Of a stretch of DNA of 64,000 nucleotides, positions 35,013 through 44,030 are shown one piece after another. The translations under genes were made by a program, and so were the position numbers. Each line of letters begins with the position of its first letter. The first letter of the stretch is position 1. The stretch covers positions 248,001-312,000 of the forward strand of contig JACKNX010000001.1 in the NCBI GenBank assembly GCA_024234635.1, written 5' to 3'. The stretch is from Pseudomonadales bacterium (lineage in GTDB: Bacteria; Pseudomonadota; Gammaproteobacteria; Pseudomonadales; Azotimanducaceae). The notes below the pieces were generated by a model, which was not told where the DNA came from, made no database searches, and saw only the letters and a program-made list of their open reading frames with translations.

Positions 35013-36307
35013 GGCGGTTCCGTCGTCAGCACAGGTGCCAGCAGCAAAGCGAGAGTACCCCGGTGATCTGCTTCAAACTGCAGGCTGCCACCCAGCCTGT
35101 CCAGGTTCGACCGCAGGATCAGCAGGCCCATTCCCGCGCCATCAGGCTTGGAGGAACGCACCGCTTCCGCGCGCAGGCGGGGAACCGGTCCACCGCCCTC
35201 ATCCGCCACCGTCACCCGCAGGTTGTCATCCTGCATCGACAGGCAAAGCGCCACCCGGTTGCCACCGCGTTGCGAGTTTGCGTCCGCTGCGTTGTCCAGC
35301 AGCGTAAGGATGCCGTGACGCACGGCCGGATCGAGGGAAACCACCCGTTCAGGCAGCTGATTATCGACCCGCAGGTCCACTTCCGGGCGCATGCGATGCC
35401 ACTGCCGGGCAAGCACTTCCAGCGCCTCGCGCAACGGTGACGCCGTGTTGCCTTCCCGACCCGAGTGCGTCGCCTGCAATACCTCCGCCAGGCGCGTGCG
35501 GCACACCGCGAGCTGTTCACGCGCGGTTTCAACCAGCGTTGCGTCCACCTGCGCCGGGTTTTCCGCCAGTTCGTCCAGCACCACACCGATGGTACTCAGC
35601 GGCGTAGCAAGCGAATGCGCCGCACCCGCGGCCACGCCACCCATGGCCACGACCTGCTCATCTCGCAGGTACTGTTCGCGCAACAGGTTCAACCGCGCGG
35701 CCCGCTGGCGGGCAATCCGGGCCAACAAACCGATGAACACCAGAAGCAAGATCCCGCTGGCGAGAAAGTTCAGCCACATACCCAGAACGTGGAAATTGAA
35801 TGCCGCTGCATCGTGCACGTGCTGTGCCGCCAGTGGCTGGAACAGGAACAGCAGGGCGGTATAGGCAATGGCGGCCAGTAGCGCGATAACACTTGCCCGC
35901 AGCAGCGGCAGGCACAGCGCCGCCACCGCCATGGGCACGAGGAACAGGGACACAAAGGGATTGGTGGCGCCACCCGTGAAATACAGCAGCAACGTCAGCG
36001 CCAGCGTCTCCACCACGAGCTGCAACGTCAGCGCAGCACTGCAGTCCGCATCAGCGACAACCCGGCGAAGCGCCAGCCACGAGCCGGTATTCCAGAGTGC
36101 ATAGGCAAGAACGACAACCAGCAGGGAACCATATGGCAGGGCCAGACCCACAAGCACCAGGCTGCCAATCAGCACAACCTGCGCCAGCGACTCGATGGCA
36201 TGCAGCGCCAGCACCAGGCGCAACGTCGCCCGGTTGGGATAACCGAGTTCCTCCAGGGGATCATCCGATGTAACGAAAAGCCGGCTCAGCCCGCTCTTAC
36301 CTGCCAT
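35009..36307 (-). CDS. regB: Redox sensor histidine kinase of the RegB/PrrB family
   Basis: A 432-residue kinase with six membrane segments in residues 30-200. The ubiquinone-binding GGATNPF (112-118) sits in a loop. The H-box AAGAAHSLATPLSTI contains His231, and Cys269 in REQLAVCRTR matches the redox-active cysteine of RegB. The ATPase has DNAADAN and GAGMGLLI. The family senses the quinone pool and oxidation state. The start at 36307 is chosen over an upstream one at 36442 for normal length. It forms an operon with regA. Confidence 0.9.
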   Translation of the reverse strand: MAGKSGLSRLFVTSDDPLEELGYPNRATLRLVLALHAIESLAQVVLIGSLVLVGLALPYGSLLVVVLAYALWNTGSWLALRRVVADADCSAALTLQLVVETLALTLLLYFTGGATNPFVSLFLVPMAVAALCLPLLRASVIALLAAIAYTALLFLFQPLAAQHVHDAAAFNFHVLGMWLNFLASGILLLVFIGLLARIARQRAARLNLLREQYLRDEQVVAMGGVAAGAAHSLATPLSTIGVVLDELAENPAQVDATLVETAREQLAVCRTRLAEVLQATHSGREGNTASPLREALEVLARQWHRMRPEVDLRVDNQLPERVVSLDPAVRHGILTLLDNAADANSQRGGNRVALCLSMQDDNLRVTVADEGGGPVPRLRAEAVRSSKPDGAGMGLLILRSNLDRLGGSLQFEADHRGTLALLLAPVLTTEPP

Positions 36308-36647
36308 CCTCCGACTCCACCCACACCTGCTCCGACCTCTCGCCCTGGGGCGGCATGGTAGCAGCTCGCAAACAACCGCCCCTGCGACAAAATGCCCGCC
36401 ATCCGGCGACGCGGACGTTGGCGGACGGAGCCCCCACACCATCTGGCTGGCACGCCTGCCCCAGGCGCGGACCAGCCGCGCAACAGGTTGTCGCGAATCG
36501 TCCGCGTCTCGTCGAAATGCACGGGATCGCCGCCCATGTCACTCCTCCGTGTGCTGTCGCGCGCTACACTGCGCAACACGCGCCGGACAATGCCACCATC
36601 GCCCGGGTGGTGTTACCGGGACTGCATCGCCAGGACAGGCCTGAATC
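36308..36647. other. Divergent intergenic region, regB to SulP transporter
   Basis: These 340 bases lie between two divergent genes and should hold both promoters. Short open frames run across it on both strands but show no conserved motif. I see no convincing -35/-10 pair, repeat or terminator. Confidence 0.4.
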
Positions 36648-38420
36648 GTGCGATTTGAGTATCGCGTCAAGAAGTGGCGCACCTACATCCCCATTGTCGA
36701 GGTCCTTGGCGACTACCGTCGCGGCTACCTGCAACGCGACCTCGTGGCCGGCCTGATCGTGGGACTGATCACCGTACCCCAGGCCATGGCCTACGCCTTT
36801 CTGGCGGGGCTGCCGGCGCAGACGGGACTGTACGCCTGCCTCGTCCCCATGCTGATCTACACGATATTCGGTTCGTCCCGGCACCTGGTGGTCGGTCCGG
36901 TTGCCGTCGCCGCGCTGATGGTCGCCGCCACCATCGGTCAGGCAACGGAACGATTCGGCTATCCGCCCACGGAAATTGCGCTGATCCTGAGCCTGCAGGT
37001 CGGTCTCATCCTGTGGCTGCTGCGCCTCTCCCAGATGGGCGGGCTGGTGAATCTGCTCAGCCATCCCGTCATTGGCGGTTTCATCAATGCCGCGGCGATC
37101 CTGATCATTTTCAGCCAGATTCCCGGCCTCACGGGCATGCCATCAAAGTCGGGCAATCCGCTGGATCAGGCAGCCTGGTACCTCACGCATCTGACCGCGG
37201 TGCACTGGCTGCCCATCGTCATGGGAATCGCCAGTCTTGCCGTCATCTGGTTCTGTCAGAAGCACCTCGTGAGGCAGCTCCGGCGAATGGGGGTGCGGCT
37301 CGGTTTCGGGCACCCGATCTCCCGCATCGGCCCCATCGCGGTGCTGGCGCTCTCCGCGCTCGCCGTGTGGGCTGGCGACCTGCACGTCCGCTTCGGCCTG
37401 GAAACCGTCGGCTACGTACCGCAGGGGCTGCCCACCCTGACCGTTCCGAAATTTGATCTGCGCCTGTGGGGGAGCCTGCTCGGTTCCTCCGCCATACTCG
37501 CCGTGGTGGTGTACGTGGAAAGCTATTCCATCGCCAGTGGCTTCGCGACCCGGGAACAGTCCCGGATCAACAGCCACCAGGAACTGATTGCGCTCGGCGC
37601 CTCGAACATCGGCGCCGCCTTCTTCGGCGCCTATCCGGTTGCGGGCAGTTTTTCCCGCAGCAGCGTCAACTACGACGCAGGTGCCCGCACGCCGATCAGC
37701 TCAGTGGTATCGAGTCTGGTGGTCGTGCTGGTGCTCCTCCTGCTCACCCCCCTGTTCGCGTACCTGCCTGCCCCGGCCCTGGCGGCCATTGTGGTGCTCT
37801 CCGTGGTGAACCTGCTCGACTTCCGGGGTATCGGCCGCCACTGGCGCATCTACCGTGAAGATGCCATCACCTCCGTGATCACCATGCTCACCGTGCTCAT
37901 CGCTGGTGTGGAAACCGGCCTGCTCACCGGCGTGGGGCTGTCCATCGCCTTCTTCGTGCGCTCCTCGAGCCGCCCCGAGGTGACCGTGCTCGGACGCATG
38001 GGCACCAGCGAACACTTCCGCTCCGTACGCCGCTATGACGTACGCACCGTGCCCCACGCCGCCTGTGTTCGCGTGGATGAAAACATCTATTTCGCCAATG
38101 CCAACCAGATCGAGAACAAGTTGCTCAAAGCGGTGCATCGCCGGCCGGGCACGTCGCACCTGCTGCTGGTATGCAGCGCGGTGAACCGCATCGATGTCTC
38201 CGGGCTGGAGATGCTGTTCCGCCTCAACCGCGCACTGGATCGCCTGGGCGTCAAGCTGTCACTGGCGGAAGTGAAAGCCTCCGTCATGGAGCAGCTCGAC
38301 GCCACCAACCTGAAGACGGTGCTCACCGGCAAGGTCTACTTCACCACGGACCAGGGCATGCGTGAGCTCGAAGCCGATGCCCCCGACCGCCCGCAACAGG
38401 AAGGGCTGCCACTCATCTGA
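36648..38420 (+). CDS. SulP/SLC26 family anion permease with STAS domain
   Basis: A 590-residue transporter. VGLITVPQAMAYAFLAGLP (about residues 36-54) and LYACLVPMLIYTIFGSSRHL are family signatures, with about 12-14 membrane segments to residue 440, then a cytoplasmic STAS domain (LLVCSAVNRIDVSGLEML). SulP proteins carry sulfate, bicarbonate or dicarboxylates; the substrate cannot be told here. The start is GTG at 36648. It appears to be a single-gene unit. Confidence 0.9.
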   Translation: MRFEYRVKKWRTYIPIVEVLGDYRRGYLQRDLVAGLIVGLITVPQAMAYAFLAGLPAQTGLYACLVPMLIYTIFGSSRHLVVGPVAVAALMVAATIGQATERFGYPPTEIALILSLQVGLILWLLRLSQMGGLVNLLSHPVIGGFINAAAILIIFSQIPGLTGMPSKSGNPLDQAAWYLTHLTAVHWLPIVMGIASLAVIWFCQKHLVRQLRRMGVRLGFGHPISRIGPIAVLALSALAVWAGDLHVRFGLETVGYVPQGLPTLTVPKFDLRLWGSLLGSSAILAVVVYVESYSIASGFATREQSRINSHQELIALGASNIGAAFFGAYPVAGSFSRSSVNYDAGARTPISSVVSSLVVVLVLLLLTPLFAYLPAPALAAIVVLSVVNLLDFRGIGRHWRIYREDAITSVITMLTVLIAGVETGLLTGVGLSIAFFVRSSSRPEVTVLGRMGTSEHFRSVRRYDVRTVPHAACVRVDENIYFANANQIENKLLKAVHRRPGTSHLLLVCSAVNRIDVSGLEMLFRLNRALDRLGVKLSLAEVKASVMEQLDATNLKTVLTGKVYFTTDQGMRELEADAPDRPQQEGLPLI

Positions 38421-38511
38421 CTGGTGCCGACAGCCCGCGACGGGTTTGGTCGCCCTCCGGCGATCAGGTACATTTCCCGTAACATCGCAGAGCCATTCGG
38501 GGGAGAGGGCC

Positions 38512-39552
38512 ATGAAGCTGGGATTGATGCTGGGTTATTCGGGCGCCGAACTGAAGATTCCGCTTGCCGACGTGCAACTTGCCGAGCGGCTGGGGTACGA
38601 CTCGGTGTGGACGGCGGAAGCCTACGGCTCCGATGCCATCACGCCACTCGCCTACATCGCTGCGCACACCGAACGCATACGCCTCGGCACGGCAGTGATA
38701 CAGCTTGCCGGGCGAACCCCCGCCAACGCGGCGATGGCCTTTGCCACGCTCGACGCGCTGGCCGGCGGCAACCGCGCCATCTGCGGCATTGGCGTCTCGG
38801 GACCGCAGATCGTGGAGGGCTGGTACGGCCAGCCGTGGGGCAAGCCGTACTGGCGCATCCGCGACTACGTGACCATCATGAAAAAAATCTGGGCACGGGA
38901 GGAACCGGTGGTTCACGAAGGGCGGGAGATCAGCCTGCCCTACCGCGGCGAAGGCGCCATGGGTGTGGGAAAACCGCTCAAATCCATCCTGCACATGAAC
39001 CCTAACATTCCCGTGTTCCTTGGCACCGGGATGGAATCCACCGTCAAGCTCACGGCCGAAGTGGCGGACGGTTGGCTACCGCTCGGCTTTGTCCCCGGCA
39101 CCGCCTCGCTGTACGAACCGTGGATCCAGGAAGGGCTGGACCGGGCCGGCAAACCGCGCGACGGTTTCGAGACGCAGGCCATGACCCAGGTCATCGTTAC
39201 CGAGGACGTCAAAGCGGCGCTCGATCGGCTGAAGCCCGGTATTGCGCTCTACGTGGGCGGCATGGGCCACAAGAACATCAACTTCCACAAGGAAATGATG
39301 GTTCGCCGCGGATTCGGTGACGCCGCCAACCGCATTCAGGAGCTGTACCTGGCCAAGCGCAAGGATGAAGCCATTGCCGCCGTACCGGATGAATTCGTGG
39401 ACCAGGGCGCACTGGTAGGCCCGGCCGCCCGCATTCGCGACCGCTTTCGCGCCTGGGAGGACAGCGGGGCGACTGGCCTCACCATTTCCGGTGTCGCAAA
39501 CGCCATTCGCCTGATGGCGGAATGTGCTCGTCTCAACTTCGCGAAGGAGTAG
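38512..39552 (+). CDS. LLM-class (luciferase-like) oxidoreductase, probably F420- or FMN-dependent
   Basis: A 346-residue TIM-barrel oxidoreductase. It begins MKLGLMLGYSG, then DSVWTAEAYGSDA, LGTAVIQLAGRTPANAAM and LGTGMESTVKLTAEVADGW, matching the F420-dependent LLM branch. GGGGGAGAG precedes the ATG. The gene is two bases upstream of an acyl-CoA synthetase, so both are probably co-transcribed and act on one carboxylic acid. Whether this organism makes F420 cannot be seen here. Confidence 0.85.
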   Translation: MKLGLMLGYSGAELKIPLADVQLAERLGYDSVWTAEAYGSDAITPLAYIAAHTERIRLGTAVIQLAGRTPANAAMAFATLDALAGGNRAICGIGVSGPQIVEGWYGQPWGKPYWRIRDYVTIMKKIWAREEPVVHEGREISLPYRGEGAMGVGKPLKSILHMNPNIPVFLGTGMESTVKLTAEVADGWLPLGFVPGTASLYEPWIQEGLDRAGKPRDGFETQAMTQVIVTEDVKAALDRLKPGIALYVGGMGHKNINFHKEMMVRRGFGDAANRIQELYLAKRKDEAIAAVPDEFVDQGALVGPAARIRDRFRAWEDSGATGLTISGVANAIRLMAECARLNFAKE

Positions 39553-39554
39553 CC

Positions 39555-41108
39555 ATGTATCCCGGCAAGTGGTCCGAGGTATTCCCCGACAAGCCCGCCG
39601 TCATCCACGCGTTCTCCGGAGAGACGATCACGTTTCGCGAGCTGGACGATCGCTCCAATCGCCTGGCGCAACTGCTGCACGCCCGCGGCCTGCGCCCCGG
39701 CGATCACATGGCGATCTTCATGGAGAACAACCTGCGCTTCTTCGAGGTCACGTGGGCAGCGCTGCGTTCCGGCTTGTACATCACCACCATCAACCGCTAC
39801 CTCACCGGCGAGGAAGCCGGCTACATCCTCGACAACTGTGAGGCCAAAGCCCTGGTCACCTCCCGCTACCTGGCCGGAATCGCCGCGGAACTCGCGCCAC
39901 ACGCGCCAGGCTGCACCACCTACCTGATGACAGACGGTGCAACCGACGGCTTCGAAAGTTACGAAGAGGCCATCGCCACCCATCCCGCGGAAAAGCTCGC
40001 CGATGAGCCCGCCGGGCAGTTCATGCTCTACAGCTCCGGCACCACCGGGCGACCGAAGGGCATCCTGCGTCCTCGCCTCACCAACAGGATCTGGGAAGAC
40101 ACCGGCGCCGTTGGCGCCTTGCAGAAAGCGCTGTGGGGCTTCAACGAAGACACGGTGTACCTGTCGCCGGCGCCGCTGTATCACTCGGCACCCATCGGTT
40201 TCTGCACCGCCGCGCAGGCGCTGGGCGGTACGGTCGTGATGATGCCGCGCTTCGATGAAGTGGGGGCGCTGCAGGCGATCCAGGACTTTCGGGTTACCCA
40301 CAGCCAGTGGGTGCCCACCATGTTCACCCGCATGCTGAAACTGCCACCGGAAAACCGCGCCGGTTTCGACCTCTCTTCGCACAGAGTGGCTGTGCATGCG
40401 GCCGCGCCCTGTCCGCTCGGCATCAAGCAGCAGATGATGGCATGGTGGGGACCGATCCTTTACGAGTATTACGCGGGCACCGAGCTGAACGGTTTCACCC
40501 ACGCCGGACCGCAGGAGTGGCTTTCACACCCCGGTACCGTGGGCAAGCCGATCATCGGCACGCTGCATATCTGCGACGAGGATGGTAACGAGCTACCAAA
40601 CGGGTCGCCCGGCATCGTGTACTTCGAACTGCCGGCCATGCCGTTCGGCTATTTCAAGGACGACGCGAAAACCAAGGGTGCACAGCATCCGAAACATGCC
40701 AACTGGTCGGCGCTCGGCGACGTCGGTTATGTGGATGACGAGGGTTACCTGTTCCTCACCGACCGCGCCACCTTCATGATCATCTCCGGTGGCGTGAACA
40801 TCTATCCGCAGGAGATCGAGGACGCGATGATCCTGCACCCGAAGGTCGCGGACGTTGCCGTGGTGGGTGTTCCCGATGCGGAAATGGGCGAAGCCGTCAA
40901 GGCGGTAGTGCAGCTGGCCGAAGGTGTCGAGCGTAGCGAGGCGGTAACAGAAGAACTGATGGCCTATGCACGGCAGCACATCGCGCACTACAAGTGCCCG
41001 CGCAGCATCGATTTCATGGACGAACTGCCGCGCCTGCCCACCGGCAAACTCTACAAGCGGCTGATCAAGGACCGGTACTGGGGAAAGACCGACTCGCGCA
41101 TCGTCTGA
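39555..41108 (+). CDS. Acyl-CoA synthetase (AMP-forming)
   Basis: A 517-residue adenylate-forming ligase with LYSSGTTGRPKG (AMP motif), YYAGTELNG, GDVGYVDDEGYLFLTDR and the C-terminal catalytic Lys in PTGKLYKR. It activates a carboxylic acid as a CoA thioester; chain type is not evident. The ATG follows GAAGGAG directly after the LLM gene. Its 3' third is duplicated as a decayed copy at 43225. Confidence 0.9.
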   Translation: MYPGKWSEVFPDKPAVIHAFSGETITFRELDDRSNRLAQLLHARGLRPGDHMAIFMENNLRFFEVTWAALRSGLYITTINRYLTGEEAGYILDNCEAKALVTSRYLAGIAAELAPHAPGCTTYLMTDGATDGFESYEEAIATHPAEKLADEPAGQFMLYSSGTTGRPKGILRPRLTNRIWEDTGAVGALQKALWGFNEDTVYLSPAPLYHSAPIGFCTAAQALGGTVVMMPRFDEVGALQAIQDFRVTHSQWVPTMFTRMLKLPPENRAGFDLSSHRVAVHAAAPCPLGIKQQMMAWWGPILYEYYAGTELNGFTHAGPQEWLSHPGTVGKPIIGTLHICDEDGNELPNGSPGIVYFELPAMPFGYFKDDAKTKGAQHPKHANWSALGDVGYVDDEGYLFLTDRATFMIISGGVNIYPQEIEDAMILHPKVADVAVVGVPDAEMGEAVKAVVQLAEGVERSEAVTEELMAYARQHIAHYKCPRSIDFMDELPRLPTGKLYKRLIKDRYWGKTDSRIV

Positions 41109-41500
41109 CCACCCGGCACTCTGGTACATTCGGAAATCGGGGCTGACCGCGCTTTTATGGCCAGCCCTGGCAACACCGGCCAGTGCGTAACCACGCAGGG
41201 CAGGTCCTTCGCCTAGGCGACCAACGTCGTCACCGCCTTCTCAGCCGGCACGGTGCGCACCAGCTTCCTCTCGCGATTGACCTTCCGCATTTTCACGGTG
41301 AGATTGCCGGCGCTGCGCCAGTTCCGGCACGCTGTCAGCGCCCGCGGGAGCAGCTGCGATGCGGATTGTGTCAGCTTCAGGGTCCGCGTTTGTCACGCGA
41401 CATCATCACTACTGTAAAACGCCTTTGAACCCCCCTATCGATCCGCCGCGGTCAACCCGCTTTGCCGTTGTTTCGACACAAGGAGTTGCACACGGAAAGG
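40776..41500 (+). repeat. Direct segmental duplication, copy A
   Basis: This stretch matches 43216-44022 in the same orientation by eye. It covers the 3' end of the acyl-CoA synthetase gene, the gap after it, a broken DUF4332 gene and that gene's upstream region. In copy A the synthetase is whole and the DUF4332 gene has lost about 266 bases. The match ends near 41500 (CACACGGAAAGG against CACACGGATAGG in copy B). Confidence 0.85.
41172..41400 (-). pseudogene. Remnant of a DUF4332 gene (decayed twin of 43429-43833)
   Basis: The sequence follows the C-terminal coding part of the intact DUF4332 gene (CGTCACCGCCTTCTCAGCCG is identical in both) and then jumps, at CCCGCGGGAGCAG, to that gene's upstream region. 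The missing 266 bases in the intact copy are bounded by the direct repeat CACCCGCGG at 43593 and 43859, so loss by slippage or recombination is likely. The stop codon and several codons have also changed. Confidence 0.8.
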
Positions 41501-41881
41501 ATGTCCTCTTTGACTACAGATTTTTCATATAGCGACCTTTGGTCTTCGGGCCACACTTTTCTGGCAATGGACTTGGATTGGGACAGGCCTGGTGGGCCGC
41601 TTGATAAGTTCGGTGATTTGAGGATGGCTGAAGCGCTCCAGGCCAAGGCGTGGCTCGCAGGGTTCACCAGACAACGCAACGCCCCTCTTTCCCGGGCTGG
41701 GAGCACCAAGCGGGTGTTCGAGATCGATACCACCATCTGCCACTTCTGTGGTTGCAAGCTGCGAGTCATCGCTGTCATCGCACAGCCTGAAAGCCGGGGC
41801 CGGGCAAACCCCTTCGTTCCCAAGCGAGTCGGTGCGAAAGCACCTCGTTTCACCCGTCGCCCTCATCCACCCATTGTGTGA
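41462..41881 (+). pseudogene. Probable transposase C-terminal scrap (IS91-like zinc motif)
   Basis: An open frame of 139 codons, but only the part at about 41700-41795 is recognisable: KRVFEIDTTICHFCGCKLRV resembles the C-terminal Cys-x-x-Cys segment of IS91-type transposases (RVF-ID-C-CGG-L-I-A). The rest does not match, and no catalytic domain is present. I treat it as a remnant. The flanking DNA is less GC-rich than its neighbours, which fits a foreign origin. Confidence 0.5.
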
Positions 41882-42117
41882 GTAGTGAACCTCTGCAAGC
41901 TTCTTCTTACGCACCTGCGAGGATGCTCTACAGTAACAGGCTGAATTCTGGCGCTGCACCGCTCGCCGCAGTAAAACCATCGGCGCGTTACTTTTTCTAT
42001 CCTTCGATGAACTGCCACGGAATCCGACGCGGACATCTGCCGTACGACAGTTCTTCGTCGATCCTGGCTTCAGGTAAGGCGTACCGGCAGAACGCTCCTG
42101 AACGGAGGGCAGGCTCT

Positions 42118-42654
42118 TCAGCCGCCGGAATTCAGCTCGCTCAAGGCACGCTGCAAGGCGTCGGGTCCACCGCGTTCGAACACGTTTCCCAACGCTTCGG
42201 GCAGATCCCTGCTGAGCACGCCGGTAAGGCGACCGTAAACCACTTTTTCGGGACCGGCGCCTACCACCACCAACTGGCCGATGGCATCACCGCGTGGGCG
42301 AATCAGCAGCATACCGGAGCGGGTCGAATCGTACGTTCGTACGACCGGTTCCCAGCCACGCACCGCAATCTTCGTGACGTCGATAGCCGGTCCCTCACCA
42401 CGTGGTACCGTGTACACGGCAAGTTGCAGGCTCGAAAGTCCCGCAAACGGGATCTCGCCGCTGCCGCCCGCTAGAGCGCTTTTCAGAAGCAGTGTGGTAA
42501 ATCGACTGAGATTCAACTCCAACGCACTCAGCGGGTCTTCGCCACTCTGTCGCACGATCTCCTCACGGACCATGCCGGGCGAAAAGTGAGTCGCACAACC
42601 GGACAGCAGGAGCGCCAGGCTGAGAGCGCCCACCCGGGCAATGCTGCACATCAT
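42118..42654 (-). CDS. Small lipoprotein of unknown function
   Basis: A 178-residue protein with a lipoprotein signal: RVGALSLALLLSGCATHFS, lipobox LSGC with Cys21. The mature part is alpha/beta-like with no motif I can name. It might belong to the DUF4252 type, but this is only a weak impression. Gly/Ser follow the lipidated Cys closely and no Asp at +2, so outer-membrane sorting is expected. It lies inside the segment between the two duplication copies. Confidence 0.7.
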   Translation of the reverse strand: MMCSIARVGALSLALLLSGCATHFSPGMVREEIVRQSGEDPLSALELNLSRFTTLLLKSALAGGSGEIPFAGLSSLQLAVYTVPRGEGPAIDVTKIAVRGWEPVVRTYDSTRSGMLLIRPRGDAIGQLVVVGAGPEKVVYGRLTGVLSRDLPEALGNVFERGGPDALQRALSELNSGG

Positions 42655-42805
42655 CTAAGCCTCACCCGGCCTCTAACAGGGAATGCGAATCGAGTGGAGG
42701 GTGACGGGATCAGCTTCCATTTCAAGGAACGGGAAAAGTTGTTCACGACAAAATCCGGCAAATGGCTCAGTGGCATCCCACCGGTAGGCAAATCCGTCGC
42801 CGATT

Positions 42806-43117
42806 TCAAGAATATTTATGGCTGTACTCATCAATCGTTTGGCAGATCTGTACGTGCAGATCTGAATAAAAGCGGGTGCGACCAAGCTCCTTGGCGGACA
42901 TATGTCCTGGGTGTTGCCGCCATTGCTCGAGGGCTTCTTCGTTCTCAAACTCGATAAGTGCCAGATTCTCCCCTTCCGTCGATGTGTACGATCTGAGCGA
43001 AACGAACCCGGGGATTTCTCTGGCCTGCGCCAACAACTCTCCACCGAGTTCCCCATACTCACGCAAATCGGCATCGGGCCTCATGCGTATCCGGAAGATT
43101 GTGACGATCATCGGCAT
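42806..43117 (-). CDS. Antibiotic biosynthesis monooxygenase (ABM) domain protein
   Basis: A 103-residue ferredoxin-like-fold protein: VTIFRIRMRPDADLREYGEL, then PGFVSLRSYTSTEGENLALI, EFENEEALEQWRQHPGHMSA and a final helix. This is the YgiN/ABM pattern, found in small quinol monooxygenases and haem-degrading enzymes. I chose the ATG at 43117; an upstream ATG at 43228 would add 37 unlike residues and overlap the duplicated segment. The substrate is unknown. Confidence 0.78.
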   Translation of the reverse strand: MPMIVTIFRIRMRPDADLREYGELGGELLAQAREIPGFVSLRSYTSTEGENLALIEFENEEALEQWRQHPGHMSAKELGRTRFYSDLHVQICQTIDEYSHKYS

Positions 43118-43224
43118 CCCCGTTGGTGCGACCGCCTTTCTCATAGCGGTGCGGAGTTTCCCAAATGTGCAGCAATGCCCTGCTCGAATCAATGATGTGA
43201 TTTCACGCGCTTGAGCATTGCTGA

Positions 43225-43360
43225 TCATTTCAGATGGCGTGGCCGTCTACCCGCAGGAGAACGAAGACGCGAAGATCCTGCCCCCGAAGGTCGCGGACGT
43301 CGTTGTGGTCGATGTTCCCGATGGGGAAATGGGCGAGGCGGACTCACGCCTCGCGTGACC
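43225..43360 (+). pseudogene. Remnant of the acyl-CoA synthetase 3' end
   Basis: The frame still spells GVAVYPQENEDAKILPPKVA, matching GVNIYPQEIEDAMILHPKVA of the intact gene, then ends after GEMGEA by deletion into the old stop region. Neither start nor catalytic region exists, so it is not functional. Confidence 0.85.
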
Positions 43361-43428
43361 ACCCGACACCTGGGGCGTTCGGAAAATGGGGCTGACCGCA
43401 CTTGCGCGGTCAGCCAGGGCAACACCGT

Positions 43429-43833
43429 TCAGTGCATGACCACGCGGGGCAGTTCCTTCGCCTGAGCGACCCACGTCGTCACCGCCTTCTCAGCCGGCAC
43501 GGCACGCACCAGCTTCTTCTCGCGATTCACTTCACGCATTTTTACCGTGAGGTTGGCGGCACTGCGCTGCGCCAGTTCCGGCACGCTGTCCACACCCGCG
43601 GCTTCCAGCAGCTCCGCATACTGGCCGGCAACACCCTTGATGCGGCACAGATCGGCGTGGTTCACCCACTTGAGTATGCGGGCCATTTCGATACCCGACT
43701 TCTCGACCAGTTCCTCACGTCCCGCGCGCGTGGCGCCTTTCGCCAGCAGCTGCTCGCAGGATCGAACGCCGACAGCCGTCAGCTTTTCCGCATACACCGG
43801 GCCAATGCCTTCGATTTCCGTGAGTTTTGCCAT
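43429..43833 (-). CDS. DUF4332 helix-hairpin-helix protein
   Basis: A 134-residue protein. MAKLTEIEGIGPVYAEKL is a helix-hairpin-helix start, repeated in part as LCRIKGVAGQYAELLEAAGV, giving two (HhH)-like units typical of DUF4332. The family is common and may bind DNA, but its role is unknown. It is the surviving copy of a duplicated gene. A conserved region upstream (43858-44020, also present in copy A) probably holds its promoter. Confidence 0.85.
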   Translation of the reverse strand: MAKLTEIEGIGPVYAEKLTAVGVRSCEQLLAKGATRAGREELVEKSGIEMARILKWVNHADLCRIKGVAGQYAELLEAAGVDSVPELAQRSAANLTVKMREVNREKKLVRAVPAEKAVTTWVAQAKELPRVVMH

Positions 43834-44030
43834 GGTTCTTCTCCTGTTTGTCGCTGCGCACCCGCGGGAGCAGGCGCGATGCGAATTGTGTCAGTTTCAG
43901 GGCGCGCGTTAGTCACGCGACGTCATCGTTGCCGTAAAACGCCCGTAAAATACCCCAACGATCCGCCGCGGCCAACCCGCGCTACCGTGGTTTCTTCACA
44001 AGGAATCGCACACGGATAGGCGTTCGGCGT

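Larger units (their letters stand above)
43216..44022 (+). repeat. Direct segmental duplication, copy B
   Basis: The second copy of the segment at 40776-41500. Here the DUF4332 gene and its upstream region are complete, while the acyl-CoA synthetase part has shrunk to about 135 bases with a loss of roughly 200 bases before its former stop (TGACCACCCG is kept in both). Point differences are spread through the copy, so the event is not recent. Confidence 0.85.

Noticed and set aside
41462..41881. A functional small gene between the duplication copies
   Set aside because: Only a short zinc-motif stretch resembles a transposase and the rest has no support, so it is listed as a remnant.
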